Assembly: GCA_900768515.1 (NCBI GenBank) | Contig: CAAGDG010000154.1 | Coordinates: 1 to 48,439 of the forward strand | Reading direction: 5' to 3' | Length of the DNA stretch: 48,439 nucleotides | Source: Lentisphaeria bacterium | GTDB lineage: Bacteria; Verrucomicrobiota; Lentisphaeria; Victivallales; Victivallaceae | In this document: one piece after another, positions 40,385-48,324 of the stretch | How the letters are laid out: every line of letters begins with the position of its first letter | How positions within the stretch are numbered: the stretch's first letter is position 1 | Translations under genes and position numbers: made by a program | The notes under the pieces: generated by a model | What the model was told of the DNA's origin: nothing | What the model saw: the letters and a program-made list of their open reading frames with translations, nothing else | Databases searched by the model: none

Positions 40385-40403
40385 CCGGCGGGAAAACCGC
40401 CGG
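40385..40403 (-). terminator. Possible weak terminator after the aldo/keto reductase gene
   Basis: CCGGCGG/CCGCCGG 7-bp hairpin with a 5-base loop, 12 bases past the stop, but no T run follows. Confidence 0.3.
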
Positions 40404-40415
40404 CACTTCCCGAAG

Positions 40416-41336
40416 TCATGGCAGTCGATTTCCAGCGGCGCGGTAGATCTCGTACCACTCCTCGCGGGTCATCGGAACCCCGGCGCCGCGCGCCAGATCG
40501 GAAATCCGGTCCGGACGGGTCGACCCGACAATGGTCTGGATGCCGGCCGGATGGCGGGAAATCCAGGCGATCACCGCGGCCGCCGGCGACAGATTGTAAC
40601 GCAAACCGATCCGACCGAGGGTTTCATTGAGCTGCGCATAACGGGGGGAATTCAGGAAAACCCCCTCGAAGAAACCGTACTGAAACGGAGACCACGCCTG
40701 AATCGTGATGCCGTTCAACCGGCAGTATCCGAGGACGTCGCCGTCCCGGACCACGCCGCCATCGTTCGCCAGATTCACGTTGAGACCGCTGTCGATCAGC
40801 AGCGTGTGCGCAGGTCCGAACTGCAGCTGGTCAACCAGCAGTTTGAACGGCAGCGCCCGCTGCAGCAGCGCCATCTGCCCCGGATTCTGGTTGCTGACGC
40901 CGAAGAAGCGGACCTTTCCGGTCCGGTGAAGCTCTTCAAACGCTCCGGCAACCTCTTCCGGTTCCATCAGCGTATCCGGACGGTGCAGCAGAAGCACGTC
41001 GAGCCGGTCCGTCCCCAGCCGGGAGAGCGAACGATCCACCGACGCGAGAATGTGTTCCCGGGAAAAGTCGAAAAAACCCTTGCGGATTCCGCATTTCGAC
41101 TGGATCAGCATCCGGTCGCGCAGTCCGGGCGACCGGCGCAGCAGTTCGCCGAATCGCGCCTCGCAGCTCTCCTCGCCTCCGTAAATGTCGGCGTGGTCGA
41201 AAAAATTGATTCCGGCATCGAGAGCGGCCCCGACCAGGCGTTCCAGTTTCGCCACATCCAGCTCCCGGATCCGCATGCAGCCGAGCGCCACCGCGGAAAC
41301 CGAAAGGCCGCTTCCTCCCAGATCGATCATTTTCAT
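40416..41336 (-). CDS. Aldo/keto reductase
   Basis: This 306-residue NAD(P)H-dependent oxidoreductase shows the AKR barrel with the full tetrad: D47 and Y52 (FFDHADIYGG), K81 (IQSKCG) and H118 (VLLLHRPD). ITIQAWSPFQYGF and QTIVGSTRPDRI near the C-terminus form the cofactor-binding part. It is most like YdhF-type reductases (AKR11/12-like); the substrate is unknown. The ATG at 41336 has GAGGAG at good spacing. A terminator lies between it and the upstream GH2 gene, so it probably has its own promoter, although none is clear. Its place between two glycoside hydrolases suggests, but does not prove, action on a sugar. Confidence 0.92.
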   Translation of the reverse strand: MKMIDLGGSGLSVSAVALGCMRIRELDVAKLERLVGAALDAGINFFDHADIYGGEESCEARFGELLRRSPGLRDRMLIQSKCGIRKGFFDFSREHILASVDRSLSRLGTDRLDVLLLHRPDTLMEPEEVAGAFEELHRTGKVRFFGVSNQNPGQMALLQRALPFKLLVDQLQFGPAHTLLIDSGLNVNLANDGGVVRDGDVLGYCRLNGITIQAWSPFQYGFFEGVFLNSPRYAQLNETLGRIGLRYNLSPAAAVIAWISRHPAGIQTIVGSTRPDRISDLARGAGVPMTREEWYEIYRAAGNRLP

Positions 41337-41420
41337 GAGATCTCTCCTCTCCGTGAAGCCCGGGAACTCCAATCCCGCGTCCGGCAGGACGGAGAATTTT
41401 CCCGATGAATTTCCATATAT

Positions 41421-41452
41421 GAAAAGAACGCTTCCGATCCCCGGAAACGCCC
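41421..41452 (-). terminator. Probable terminator of the GH2 gene
   Basis: Reverse strand: a 10-bp stem GGGCGTTTCC/GGAAGCGTTC with three G-T pairs and a 7-base loop (41426-41452), followed by four T. It lies 8 bases past the GH2 stop. Confidence 0.6.
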
Positions 41453-41459
41453 TCTTCCG

Positions 41460-43157
41460 CTATTTTATTTTTGCGAAATGGCGCTTGACCACATCGTAGA
41501 CCGCCTTGGGGCGCCGGTATTCGTCAAGCGTGCCCTTGTTGTTGAATGCGCGCGGCCGGGAGAGCGCCGCGCTGCCGGCGTAGGTCCGGCTGTCGGCGAA
41601 GTGCCAGATCGCCAGACCGTTCAGCCGGGGACGCGCCTCGAAACAGCGGCAGACTTCGTCCAGATAGTCCGCCTGGTACTCCTCCGACCACATGGTCCGG
41701 ACCCGGTCGCGCCAGCCGTAGATGGCGCCGGCGCCGATTTCACTCAGAATCATCGGCTTGTCGATGAGTTCCGGCCGCTTGAGCTTGTTCAGGACATCAT
41801 CGAACGTCTCCGCAATCAGATGGAGCGGGCGGGGATCCGGATCCCCCGGCCCGTACCAGCCCGGGTAAAGATTGAAGCTGATGATGTCGTAGGCGTCCAG
41901 ACAGAGGCTCGTGCGCACATGCATCGAAGCCATGGTGATCGGACGGGTCGGGTCCTCCTGCCGGATCAATCCGGCCAGCTCCCGCATCAGCGAGGCGCCG
42001 ACCTCCTTGTCGTCGCCGCCTTCATTCATGAAGCCCCAGATGATCACGGAAGGATGGTTGATGCTGGTGCGGACCATGTTGACCGTCTGCCTCTTCTGCA
42101 GTTCGCGAAACTTCGGATTCTCCTGCACTTCGACCCGGTCGCCCCAGCCGAGGGACTCCTCCCAGACCAGGAATCCGAGCTGGTCGCAGAGGTCGAGAAA
42201 CTCCTGGTTCTGCGGATAGTGGCAGCCGCGGATGAAATTGCAGTTGAGGTCGCGCAGAATCTGAAGATCCTCCAGCCAGAGCGCCGGCGTCATTGCCGGA
42301 CCGAACTGCGGATGCGTGTCGTGACGGTTGTAGCCCTTGAGCCGAACCGGTTTCCCGTTGAGCAGGATCTCCCCCTTCGAACAGCGCACCGTCCGGATAC
42401 CGAACCGTTCGACGATCTCGTCGTCCGCGCACCGCAGCGTCACCGTGTGCAGATGCGGTGCCGCCGGAGTCCACGCCTTGCCGCCGGGAACGATGCAGTC
42501 GATCGTGAATTTACCTTCCGTGACCCTGACGGACAAGGTTTTCAATGGCGCGCCGTCGAACCCGAAGGAGATCTCCGGCGTGAAATTGCTCCGGCTGCGG
42601 AACGATCCCTCCAGCTTGACCCGGGCGTGTTTGACATCGATCGTGCTGACCCGGACCCGGTCAAACCGGACCCCGTCCGGCAGCGTCTCCAGTTCGAGCG
42701 AACGGTAAACCCCGCCGTAACCGTAGAAATCGTAGAAGGGATGCATCAGCGGCGTCGCCTCCGCGTCGAACCGGTTGTCCACCAGAATCACCAGCTCATG
42801 ACTCCGCCCCGGACCGGAATGAAATTCACACTCCAGCGGCGAATAAGGCATCTCGTCGATCATCAGTTCCCGGCTGTCCCACAGCAGCCGGCCACGCAAT
42901 CCGAGGCCGCCGATCCGAAGCCGCATCTGGCGGTAGGCCGGCGCCTCCAGCCGGAGCCGGTAGGCGCCGACGCCCCGTTTGCCGGCATATTTCGGCGCGG
43001 CATCAAAACAGCCGGGAACCGCCATCAATTCATTGTAGACAATTCGGGAAGCGTCTATCTCCTCCAGCTGCGGAAGCTCTTCCCCCAACCAGGCAAACTC
43101 CCAGACGCCGTCAAGCTTCCGGCTGTCGCGACGGGGGTAATGCGGATATGCGGACAT
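41460..43157 (-). CDS. Glycoside hydrolase family 2, beta-glucuronidase-like
   Basis: This 565-residue enzyme has the GH2 order: a jelly-roll sugar-binding domain (1-155), an Ig-like domain (about 160-255) and a TIM barrel (260-565). The acid/base is E379 (GFMNEGG) and the nucleophile E473 (ILSEIGAGA). RLKGYNRHDTHPQFG and WEESLGWG are typical barrel segments. Near the end, N539-N-K541-G followed by a basic RRPK matches the NxK motif that binds the glucuronate carboxylate in beta-glucuronidases, so a glucuronidase is favoured over a galactosidase. No signal peptide, so it is cytoplasmic. The ATG at 43157 follows GGAGG. It lies 12 bp after rlmI on the same strand, and uxaC is in the same window. 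Confidence 0.88.
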   Translation of the reverse strand: MSAYPHYPRRDSRKLDGVWEFAWLGEELPQLEEIDASRIVYNELMAVPGCFDAAPKYAGKRGVGAYRLRLEAPAYRQMRLRIGGLGLRGRLLWDSRELMIDEMPYSPLECEFHSGPGRSHELVILVDNRFDAEATPLMHPFYDFYGYGGVYRSLELETLPDGVRFDRVRVSTIDVKHARVKLEGSFRSRSNFTPEISFGFDGAPLKTLSVRVTEGKFTIDCIVPGGKAWTPAAPHLHTVTLRCADDEIVERFGIRTVRCSKGEILLNGKPVRLKGYNRHDTHPQFGPAMTPALWLEDLQILRDLNCNFIRGCHYPQNQEFLDLCDQLGFLVWEESLGWGDRVEVQENPKFRELQKRQTVNMVRTSINHPSVIIWGFMNEGGDDKEVGASLMRELAGLIRQEDPTRPITMASMHVRTSLCLDAYDIISFNLYPGWYGPGDPDPRPLHLIAETFDDVLNKLKRPELIDKPMILSEIGAGAIYGWRDRVRTMWSEEYQADYLDEVCRCFEARPRLNGLAIWHFADSRTYAGSAALSRPRAFNNKGTLDEYRRPKAVYDVVKRHFAKIK

Positions 43158-43169
43158 GTTGGAATCCTC

Positions 43170-44387
43170 CTACAAATATGAATGTTGCCGGTCCACCGCG
43201 ACACGGGAGACCAGCCCTTTCAGGTAAAAACTCTCCGGAACCGCAAGCGCGGTCGGATGATCGGGCGCCTGTTCAAGCCGCCGCAGCACCACCGCCCCGA
43301 CCCCGGCCTCACAGGCGGCGTCCGCGGTGATCTTCTGAAACAGTTCCGGCGTCATCAACCCCGAACAGGAAAAATTGAACAGCACGCCCCCCGGATTCAA
43401 CAGCTGAAACCCGAGCCGGGCGATGTCCTGGTAGGCACGGCAGCCGCGCACCAGCGCCCGCTGCGACTCGATGAACTTCGGAGGATCGAGAATCACCAGA
43501 TCGAACCGGCGCCCCTCCGCCCGGAATCCGCGCAGCGCCTCAAACACATCCTGACAACGGTTCTCATAACGGTCCGGGGCAATTCCATTCATCTCCAGAT
43601 TGTGCGCGGCCTGCCGGAGCGCCGGCTGCGAGGAGTCGACGTTGACCACGTGCTGCGCCCCCGCCCGCAGCGCAGCGACCGCGAACGCTCCGGTGTAGCT
43701 GAAGGCGTTCAGGATCCGTTTCTCCGGCGCGAACCCGGCGAGCACCCGGCGCGAAATTCTCTGGTCAAAGTAAAAACCGGTCTTCTGCCCGTGCCGGAGA
43801 TCGACCGCATAGCGACAGCCCTCCTCCTCGATGATGACCGGATTGGGCGGTTCCGCGCCGCGGAGCAGACCGGTCCGTTCCGGCAATCCCTCCTTGGCAC
43901 GCACCGAAACATCGGACCGCTCGTAAATTCCCCGGGCGCCGGTCACCTGCTCCAGAGCATTCAGAATCTCCTCCCGGAACCGTTCCACCCCGGCGCTCAG
44001 AAACTGCACCGAGAGAAACTCCCCATACCGGTCAACAATCAGCCCCGGAATCCCGTCCGCTTCAGAATGGACCAGCCGGCAGCCGCCCCGCGGAGCGTCC
44101 AACCCGAGAAAACGCCGCAGTTCCGCCGCCGCCCCGATCCGGCGGAGAAAAAACGCCGCATCGACGGTCTCGCCGGGATCAAAACTCCAGACCCGCGCGG
44201 CCAACTGCGACGCCGGCGACCAGGCGGCCGTCGCAAGAAACCGGTTTCGCGCATCCAAAATCCGGACCGTTTCACCGGCTGCCGGCTCCCCTTCCACTTC
44301 CGCAACCGCACCGGAAAAAATCCAGCAATGACGCCGCAGCAATGACTTTTCACGCCCGGCTTGAAGCTTCACAATTTTATCGTTCAA
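43170..44387 (-). CDS. rlmI: RlmI-like class I SAM-dependent 23S rRNA methyltransferase
   Basis: This 405-residue protein matches the RlmI family, which makes m5C1962 in 23S rRNA. An N-terminal PUA domain (1-75: KIVKLQAGREKSLLRRHCWI) is followed by a Rossmann methyltransferase with FYFDQRISRRVLAG, the SAM site ILNAFSYTGAFAVAAL and the catalytic LVILDPPKF. The C-terminus has FNFSCSG, with the second Cys of m5C enzymes. No ATG gives a good start; TTG at 44387 has GAGG at 8 bases and matches the family N-terminus, so it is chosen. Length then equals the usual ~400. The 150-bp gap to nrdR holds a 16-base hairpin (44431-44446) and nothing else clear. Confidence 0.92.
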   Translation of the reverse strand: MNDKIVKLQAGREKSLLRRHCWIFSGAVAEVEGEPAAGETVRILDARNRFLATAAWSPASQLAARVWSFDPGETVDAAFFLRRIGAAAELRRFLGLDAPRGGCRLVHSEADGIPGLIVDRYGEFLSVQFLSAGVERFREEILNALEQVTGARGIYERSDVSVRAKEGLPERTGLLRGAEPPNPVIIEEEGCRYAVDLRHGQKTGFYFDQRISRRVLAGFAPEKRILNAFSYTGAFAVAALRAGAQHVVNVDSSQPALRQAAHNLEMNGIAPDRYENRCQDVFEALRGFRAEGRRFDLVILDPPKFIESQRALVRGCRAYQDIARLGFQLLNPGGVLFNFSCSGLMTPELFQKITADAACEAGVGAVVLRRLEQAPDHPTALAVPESFYLKGLVSRVAVDRQHSYL

Positions 44388-44430
44388 AGCAACACCCTCA
44401 CCGCTCTCGCTCTCTGATCCTCGTCCCTCC

Positions 44431-44446
44431 GGGAACCGGGGTTCCC
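44431..44446. other. Short inverted repeat upstream of rlmI
   Basis: GGGAACC-GG-GGTTCCC, 7-bp arms, in the 150-bp gap between nrdR and rlmI (leftward transcription). It could be an operator or a hairpin; it has no T run. Confidence 0.35.
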
Positions 44447-44537
44447 ACCACCAACTCAACCGGGCGGCAGGGGCCGCGGTCTCTCAAATTGAATCCCCCG
44501 TTCCGCTCTCCGCATCCGCAACCGGAACAGCCGCAAA

Positions 44538-44984
44538 TTATTTGAGCGCCCGGATTTCGTCGATGAACTCCTCCACGTCCTTGAACTTCCGGTAGACCGA
44601 CGCAAACCGGACGTATGCGACCTGGTCGACACTCCGGAGCTGGGCCATCACCCGGTTTCCGATTTCAGCGGAACTGACCTCCTTGTCAAAATCACGCTGA
44701 ATCGAAAGCGCAACCTCTTCAACCATCCGGTCGATGTCGTCGGCGGTAACCGGCCGCTTGTAGCAGGCGTTGGCAATTCCGCGCCGCAGTTTGTCCCGGT
44801 TGAACTCTTCCCGTTCGGAATTGCGCTTCACCACCCGGAGCTCCTCCGGGATCACCCCTTCAAAGGTCGTGTATCGACAGCCGCAACCGAGACACTCCCG
44901 GCGCCGGCGCACCCCGGCGCCCTCTTTGACCGCACGGGAATCGATCACCTTATCATCCAGACAACCGCACTGAGGACAACGCAT
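44538..44984 (-). CDS. nrdR: Transcriptional repressor NrdR
   Basis: NrdR binds ATP/dATP and represses ribonucleotide reductase genes through NrdR boxes. The 148-residue protein is complete: a zinc ribbon with C3-x2-C6 (MRCPQCGC) and C31-x2-C34, VIDSRAVKEGAGVRRRREC as the DNA-binding loop, and an ATP-cone from about 50 (VVKRNSEREEFNRDKLRRGI). No nrd gene is in the window and no NrdR box pair was identified. The ATG at 44984 lies 3 bases after the lipoprotein stop, so it is co-transcribed with that gene from the promoter region near 46075. Confidence 0.97.
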   Translation of the reverse strand: MRCPQCGCLDDKVIDSRAVKEGAGVRRRRECLGCGCRYTTFEGVIPEELRVVKRNSEREEFNRDKLRRGIANACYKRPVTADDIDRMVEEVALSIQRDFDKEVSSAEIGNRVMAQLRSVDQVAYVRFASVYRKFKDVEEFIDEIRALK

Positions 44985-44987
44985 GGC

Positions 44988-46046
44988 TCACTCCTCCTTC
45001 TGTAACGTTTCAACCAGGTGAAGCGGCCCGATCACCACTCCTCCGAACGACGGAGAAAGCCGCCATTGTCCGACCGCATAGGTAAGAGCCCGGAGAAAAT
45101 CGTTCCAGTCGCGGCGGCGCAAAGCTCCCGATTCCACCGCGGTATGCTCCGCGATTCCGACGCTGATCAGCACGGCCCCGGGCGACTTCACCACCGCCAG
45201 TTCTTTCGTGACCGCCTCGACCGCTTCCGACGGTTTGTTGCCGGAATTGCGGATTACGAGCCGGGGGGCGACCGCAAGGAAATCGGAAATCCCTCCGCGC
45301 GTCAATTTGCCCTGCTCGACCAGCTCCTGATAGAAATCGCCGATCCCGATCGAGAGTTCAACTTTTCCGCGCAGAAGGCGGGCGGCGACGGCCACCCGGT
45401 CAAGGGTGTACTCCATGATCCGGTCGTTGTCGAGTCCGGGGCCGAAAGTCTGCCCGCTCCAGGCAAACAGAAGATCTTTGGGACGATTCTGGTTGGCCGA
45501 AGTAAACAGTTCGGGTTCGACCGAAATGGAAATGGCGGCAATCCGCTCCTCCGGACGGTGCGACCGGTTGTAATCGAGAATCTCACGCGCAGCGTCTTCG
45601 AGGGTAGGCCCTCCCGAAATGAAAGGCCGGATAATGCTGTTACCACGGTAACGGTAGACGTAATCCTGCTGACGCAGAACCAGTTCCAGAACCATTCCCC
45701 GCGCCCGCGCCGCAGCCGCCAGACGGGGGAACCAGTCCGTTTCAAGAAGCTCGGTGGAAGGCAGCTTCAGCAGGAGCCGGTTGAAACCGAGTTGTGCGGC
45801 ATTCTCGACGAGGTCCGCAGGATTCCGAACGTAACCGGCAGTCAGATGCGCCGGCTCAATCAGGACCCCCCGGACGGAACATTCGGCAAGCAGTTTTGCA
45901 AGAGTGTCGGCACGAGCTTCAATGACTTCCTGTTCCGCCCTCGGGGGGGCGGTCACCAGCGAACTGGATTCCAGCGGAACCTCGGAACAACCGACCGCCA
46001 GAAGCAGCAAAAACAGCGCGGGAAAAAAATTTTTAAAAAAAAACAT
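44988..46046 (-). CDS. Lipoprotein of unknown function
   Basis: I do not recognise this 352-residue protein. The signal peptide (MFFFKNFFPALFLLLLAVGC) ends in a lipobox with C20. The mature part alternates strands and helices (GVLIEPAHLTAG, LGFNRLLLKLPSTELLE, ARGMVLELVLRQQD, RIAAISISVEPEL, LRGKVELSIGIGDFY, VKSPGAVLISVGI, GGVVIGPLHLVE), which looks like a TIM-barrel-type fold, perhaps a glycosidase relative, but no catalytic pair can be assigned. The ATG at 46046 follows GGAGG. It is the first gene of a unit with nrdR and is divergent from pheA. Confidence 0.78.
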   Translation of the reverse strand: MFFFKNFFPALFLLLLAVGCSEVPLESSSLVTAPPRAEQEVIEARADTLAKLLAECSVRGVLIEPAHLTAGYVRNPADLVENAAQLGFNRLLLKLPSTELLETDWFPRLAAAARARGMVLELVLRQQDYVYRYRGNSIIRPFISGGPTLEDAAREILDYNRSHRPEERIAAISISVEPELFTSANQNRPKDLLFAWSGQTFGPGLDNDRIMEYTLDRVAVAARLLRGKVELSIGIGDFYQELVEQGKLTRGGISDFLAVAPRLVIRNSGNKPSEAVEAVTKELAVVKSPGAVLISVGIAEHTAVESGALRRRDWNDFLRALTYAVGQWRLSPSFGGVVIGPLHLVETLQKEE

Positions 46047-46067
46047 CGAAAATCCTCCAACTGGCTA

Positions 46068-46103
46068 TTGAAATAAAGTACATTACAAACTTTATTATTT
46101 CAA
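46068..46103. promoter_or_regulatory. Overlapping divergent promoters within an imperfect inverted repeat (pheA / lipoprotein-nrdR)
   Basis: Rightward: -35 TTGAAA (46068-46073), 17 bp, -10 TTTATT (46091-46096). Leftward: -35 TTGAAA (46098-46103), 17 bp, -10 TACTTT (46075-46080). The two share one 36-bp AT-rich segment whose ends form an inverted repeat (TTGAAATAAAGT against ACTTTATTATTTCAA), so only one polymerase could bind at a time. Confidence 0.5.
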
Positions 46104-46177
46104 CCCCCTTTTTTCCGTACATCGGAGGTTGCGGAGGTTTATCCCGATAAAAGTTGGCAAATCAAGAAGTACGAACC

Positions 46178-47242
46178 ATGGATATTGAGAAATTTCGTGC
46201 GCAGATCGACGCAGTGGATACTGAAATCATCCGGCTGCTGAACGAACGCTGCCGCCTCGCCTGCGAAATCGGCGCCTTCAAGAACGAAAACAACCTGCCG
46301 ATTTATGTGCCGGAACGAGAACGGAAACTGCTGGAGCGGCTCACCTCCGACAACCCGGGACCGCTGCCCCGGGAGTCTCTGAAAGCGATCTACCGCGAAA
46401 TCATGTCGGCGGCGATCCGCCTGGAGCGGAAAGTCACGGTTGCCTACCTCGGTCCGGAAGGGACCTACTCGCAGCAGGCGGTACTGGAGAAATTCGGGCG
46501 CAGCGTCGATTTTCAGCCGCAGGTTTCGATCGCGGACGTCTTCAGCGCAGTCGAGGCGGGACGGGCCGACTACGGAATGGTTCCGGTCGAAAACACCACC
46601 GAAGGCGTGGTCAATCCGACGCTCGACACCCTGGTGGAGAGTGCGGTCAAAGTGATAGCGGAGTTCAACCTGCCGATCCATGAACTGCTCTACAGCGCCA
46701 GCCCGATTTCGGAGATCCGTTGCGTCTACAGCCATCCCCAGCCGATCGGCCAGTGCCGCAACTATCTGCAGGCCAATCTGCGTTCCGCCTCGCTGATCGA
46801 AGTGACCAGCACGACACGGGCGATCGAACTTGCCGAACGCGAAGCGGACGCCGCGGCGATCGCCGGTCCGCTGGCCAAAGAGCACACCGATCTTCCGGTG
46901 GTTGCGGAAAACATCGAAGACAACACCCGGAACATCACCCGCTTCCTCGTCATCGGCCGGCAGGAGTGCAAACCCTCCGGTCACGACAAGACCAGTCTCT
47001 GCTTTGCGACCCACGACCGTGCGGGAGCGCTTTATGATGCGCTGCGTCCGCTGCGCAACCACAACATCTCGATGACCATGATCGAGAGCCGTCCGCTCAA
47101 AAGCGGCAACTGGGAGTACTGCTTCTTCGTCGATCTGCTCGGCCACCATGATGACGCGGACGTCGCCGCGGCCTGTTCCGAACTCAAAGCGGACTGCTCG
47201 TTCTTCAAGATCTTCGGCAGCTATCCGCGGGTGCTGATCTGA
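46178..47242 (+). CDS. pheA: Bifunctional chorismate mutase/prephenate dehydratase (P-protein)
   Basis: This 354-residue enzyme makes phenylpyruvate from chorismate in phenylalanine synthesis. Residues 1-85 are an AroQ-type chorismate mutase (MDIEKFRAQIDAVDTEIIRL). About 88-265 is prephenate dehydratase, with VAYLGPEGTYSQQA, VPVENTTEGVVNPTLD and the TRF motif NITRFLVIG. About 275-354 is an ACT domain with the ESRP motif for phenylalanine feedback. The ATG at 46178 matches the family N-terminus; a TTG at 46154 would add eight residues. Neither has an ideal ribosome site (GGAGG lies at 46133-46137). It is followed after 24 bp by the MEMO1-family gene. Confidence 0.96.
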   Translation: MDIEKFRAQIDAVDTEIIRLLNERCRLACEIGAFKNENNLPIYVPERERKLLERLTSDNPGPLPRESLKAIYREIMSAAIRLERKVTVAYLGPEGTYSQQAVLEKFGRSVDFQPQVSIADVFSAVEAGRADYGMVPVENTTEGVVNPTLDTLVESAVKVIAEFNLPIHELLYSASPISEIRCVYSHPQPIGQCRNYLQANLRSASLIEVTSTTRAIELAEREADAAAIAGPLAKEHTDLPVVAENIEDNTRNITRFLVIGRQECKPSGHDKTSLCFATHDRAGALYDALRPLRNHNISMTMIESRPLKSGNWEYCFFVDLLGHHDDADVAAACSELKADCSFFKIFGSYPRVLI

Positions 47243-47266
47243 CCGTCAAAAGGAAGGGAGCAGGCC

Positions 47267-48151
47267 ATGCCGATCCGGGATCAGCAGAAAGTCCGAATGG
47301 GCGCCGCAGCGGGCCGCTTTTTTGAAGGCGACCCCTTGACGCTCCGCCGCCGGATGGCGGAGGTGGAAGGCGGATTCGTCCCGGAAGCGCCACTTGGCGC
47401 CGTTAAAGGCGCGGTACTGCCGCATGCCGGCTACGTATTTTCATTGGCGACCGCAATGAAGACGCTGGCGCCGGCGCGTAAGATGAAATTCCGCCGGGCG
47501 ATTCTGCTGGGGCCTTCGCATTATGTCGGATTTCATGGCGTTGCGCTTTCAAGCTTCAGCCGCTGGCGGACTCCCTTTGGCGATCTCTCGACTGACACGG
47601 ATCTTGCGGACCAGGTGGAGGCGTGGAACGATCCGCTGATTCAGCTTGACGACAAGCCCCATCTTCAGGAACATTCGCTGGAGGTGGAGTTTCCGCTGCT
47701 GCAATATTTCTTTGAGAACCCACCGGTGCTGCCGCTGGTAGTCGGATCTCTGGCATTTCCGGAAGTGGTCCGGCTCGGACGGAAACTGGGGGAACTCGAC
47801 ACCCCGGAAACACTCTGGATCATCAGTTCGGATTTCACCCATTACGGTGGAAATTTCCACTACACCCCGTTCACGGAACAAATTCCGGAAAAACTGCGGG
47901 AACTGGACCTGGGAGCGGCAAAATTCGCAGCATCCCGCGACCTGCCCGGCTTTGCGAACTATCTGGGCCGAACCGGGGCAACGATCTGCGGCGCACTGCC
48001 GATCGCACTGTTTCTGGCCATGCTGGAGGCAACGGATCCGGAAGGAAAAATCATCGGCCGGATTATTGACCGTTCCGATAGCGGAGAGGTCACCGGCGAT
48101 TATTCGCATGTCGTCGATTACGTCGGAATTCTATACGAATCGCGCAGTTGA
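47267..48151 (+). CDS. MEMO1-family protein (AmmeMemoRadiSam system protein B)
   Basis: This 294-residue protein belongs to the MEMO1/AmmeMemoRadiSam-B family, related to extradiol dioxygenases. Conserved segments are LPHAGYVFS (H53), LLGPSHY (H85), EHSLEVEFP (H136), ISSDFTHYG (187-195) and TICGALPI (C241). H53, H85 and C241 fit the metal ligands known for MEMO1. The reaction in bacteria is not known; the gene usually sits with an AMMECR1 and a radical-SAM gene, and neither is here. The ATG at 47267 follows AAGGAAGGGAG at good spacing. It is probably co-transcribed with pheA. The repeats begin 21 bp after its stop. Confidence 0.93.
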   Translation: MPIRDQQKVRMGAAAGRFFEGDPLTLRRRMAEVEGGFVPEAPLGAVKGAVLPHAGYVFSLATAMKTLAPARKMKFRRAILLGPSHYVGFHGVALSSFSRWRTPFGDLSTDTDLADQVEAWNDPLIQLDDKPHLQEHSLEVEFPLLQYFFENPPVLPLVVGSLAFPEVVRLGRKLGELDTPETLWIISSDFTHYGGNFHYTPFTEQIPEKLRELDLGAAKFAASRDLPGFANYLGRTGATICGALPIALFLAMLEATDPEGKIIGRIIDRSDSGEVTGDYSHVVDYVGILYESRS

Positions 48152-48172
48152 GAGACGTTTCAGCTTCCTTGA

Positions 48173-48287
48173 AAATTTGCCTCCGGCGGGCAGGGCGCTT
48201 CGCCCCTGCACCCCGACCGGCAAGGTGCCGGTGCCGGATACGAAATAATTTTTCGCATCGCGAAAAACTATTTCGTAAAGACCTTTA
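48173..48287. repeat. Tandem structured repeat, copy 1 (115 bp)
   Basis: Identical to copy 2 except at 48223, which lies in a hairpin loop. The unit folds into three hairpins. The first is GCAGGGCG/CGCCCCTGC (48190-48209). The second is CCGGCA/TGCCGG (48217-48231). The third is a 39-base near-perfect palindrome (48239-48277) with 18-base arms, one mismatch and an ATC loop. It lies after the MEMO1-family gene; no gene was seen in it. Confidence 0.92.
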
Positions 48288-48324
48288 TAAGACAGTCAAA
48301 AGAAACGTTCTATCCCACAAAGGG

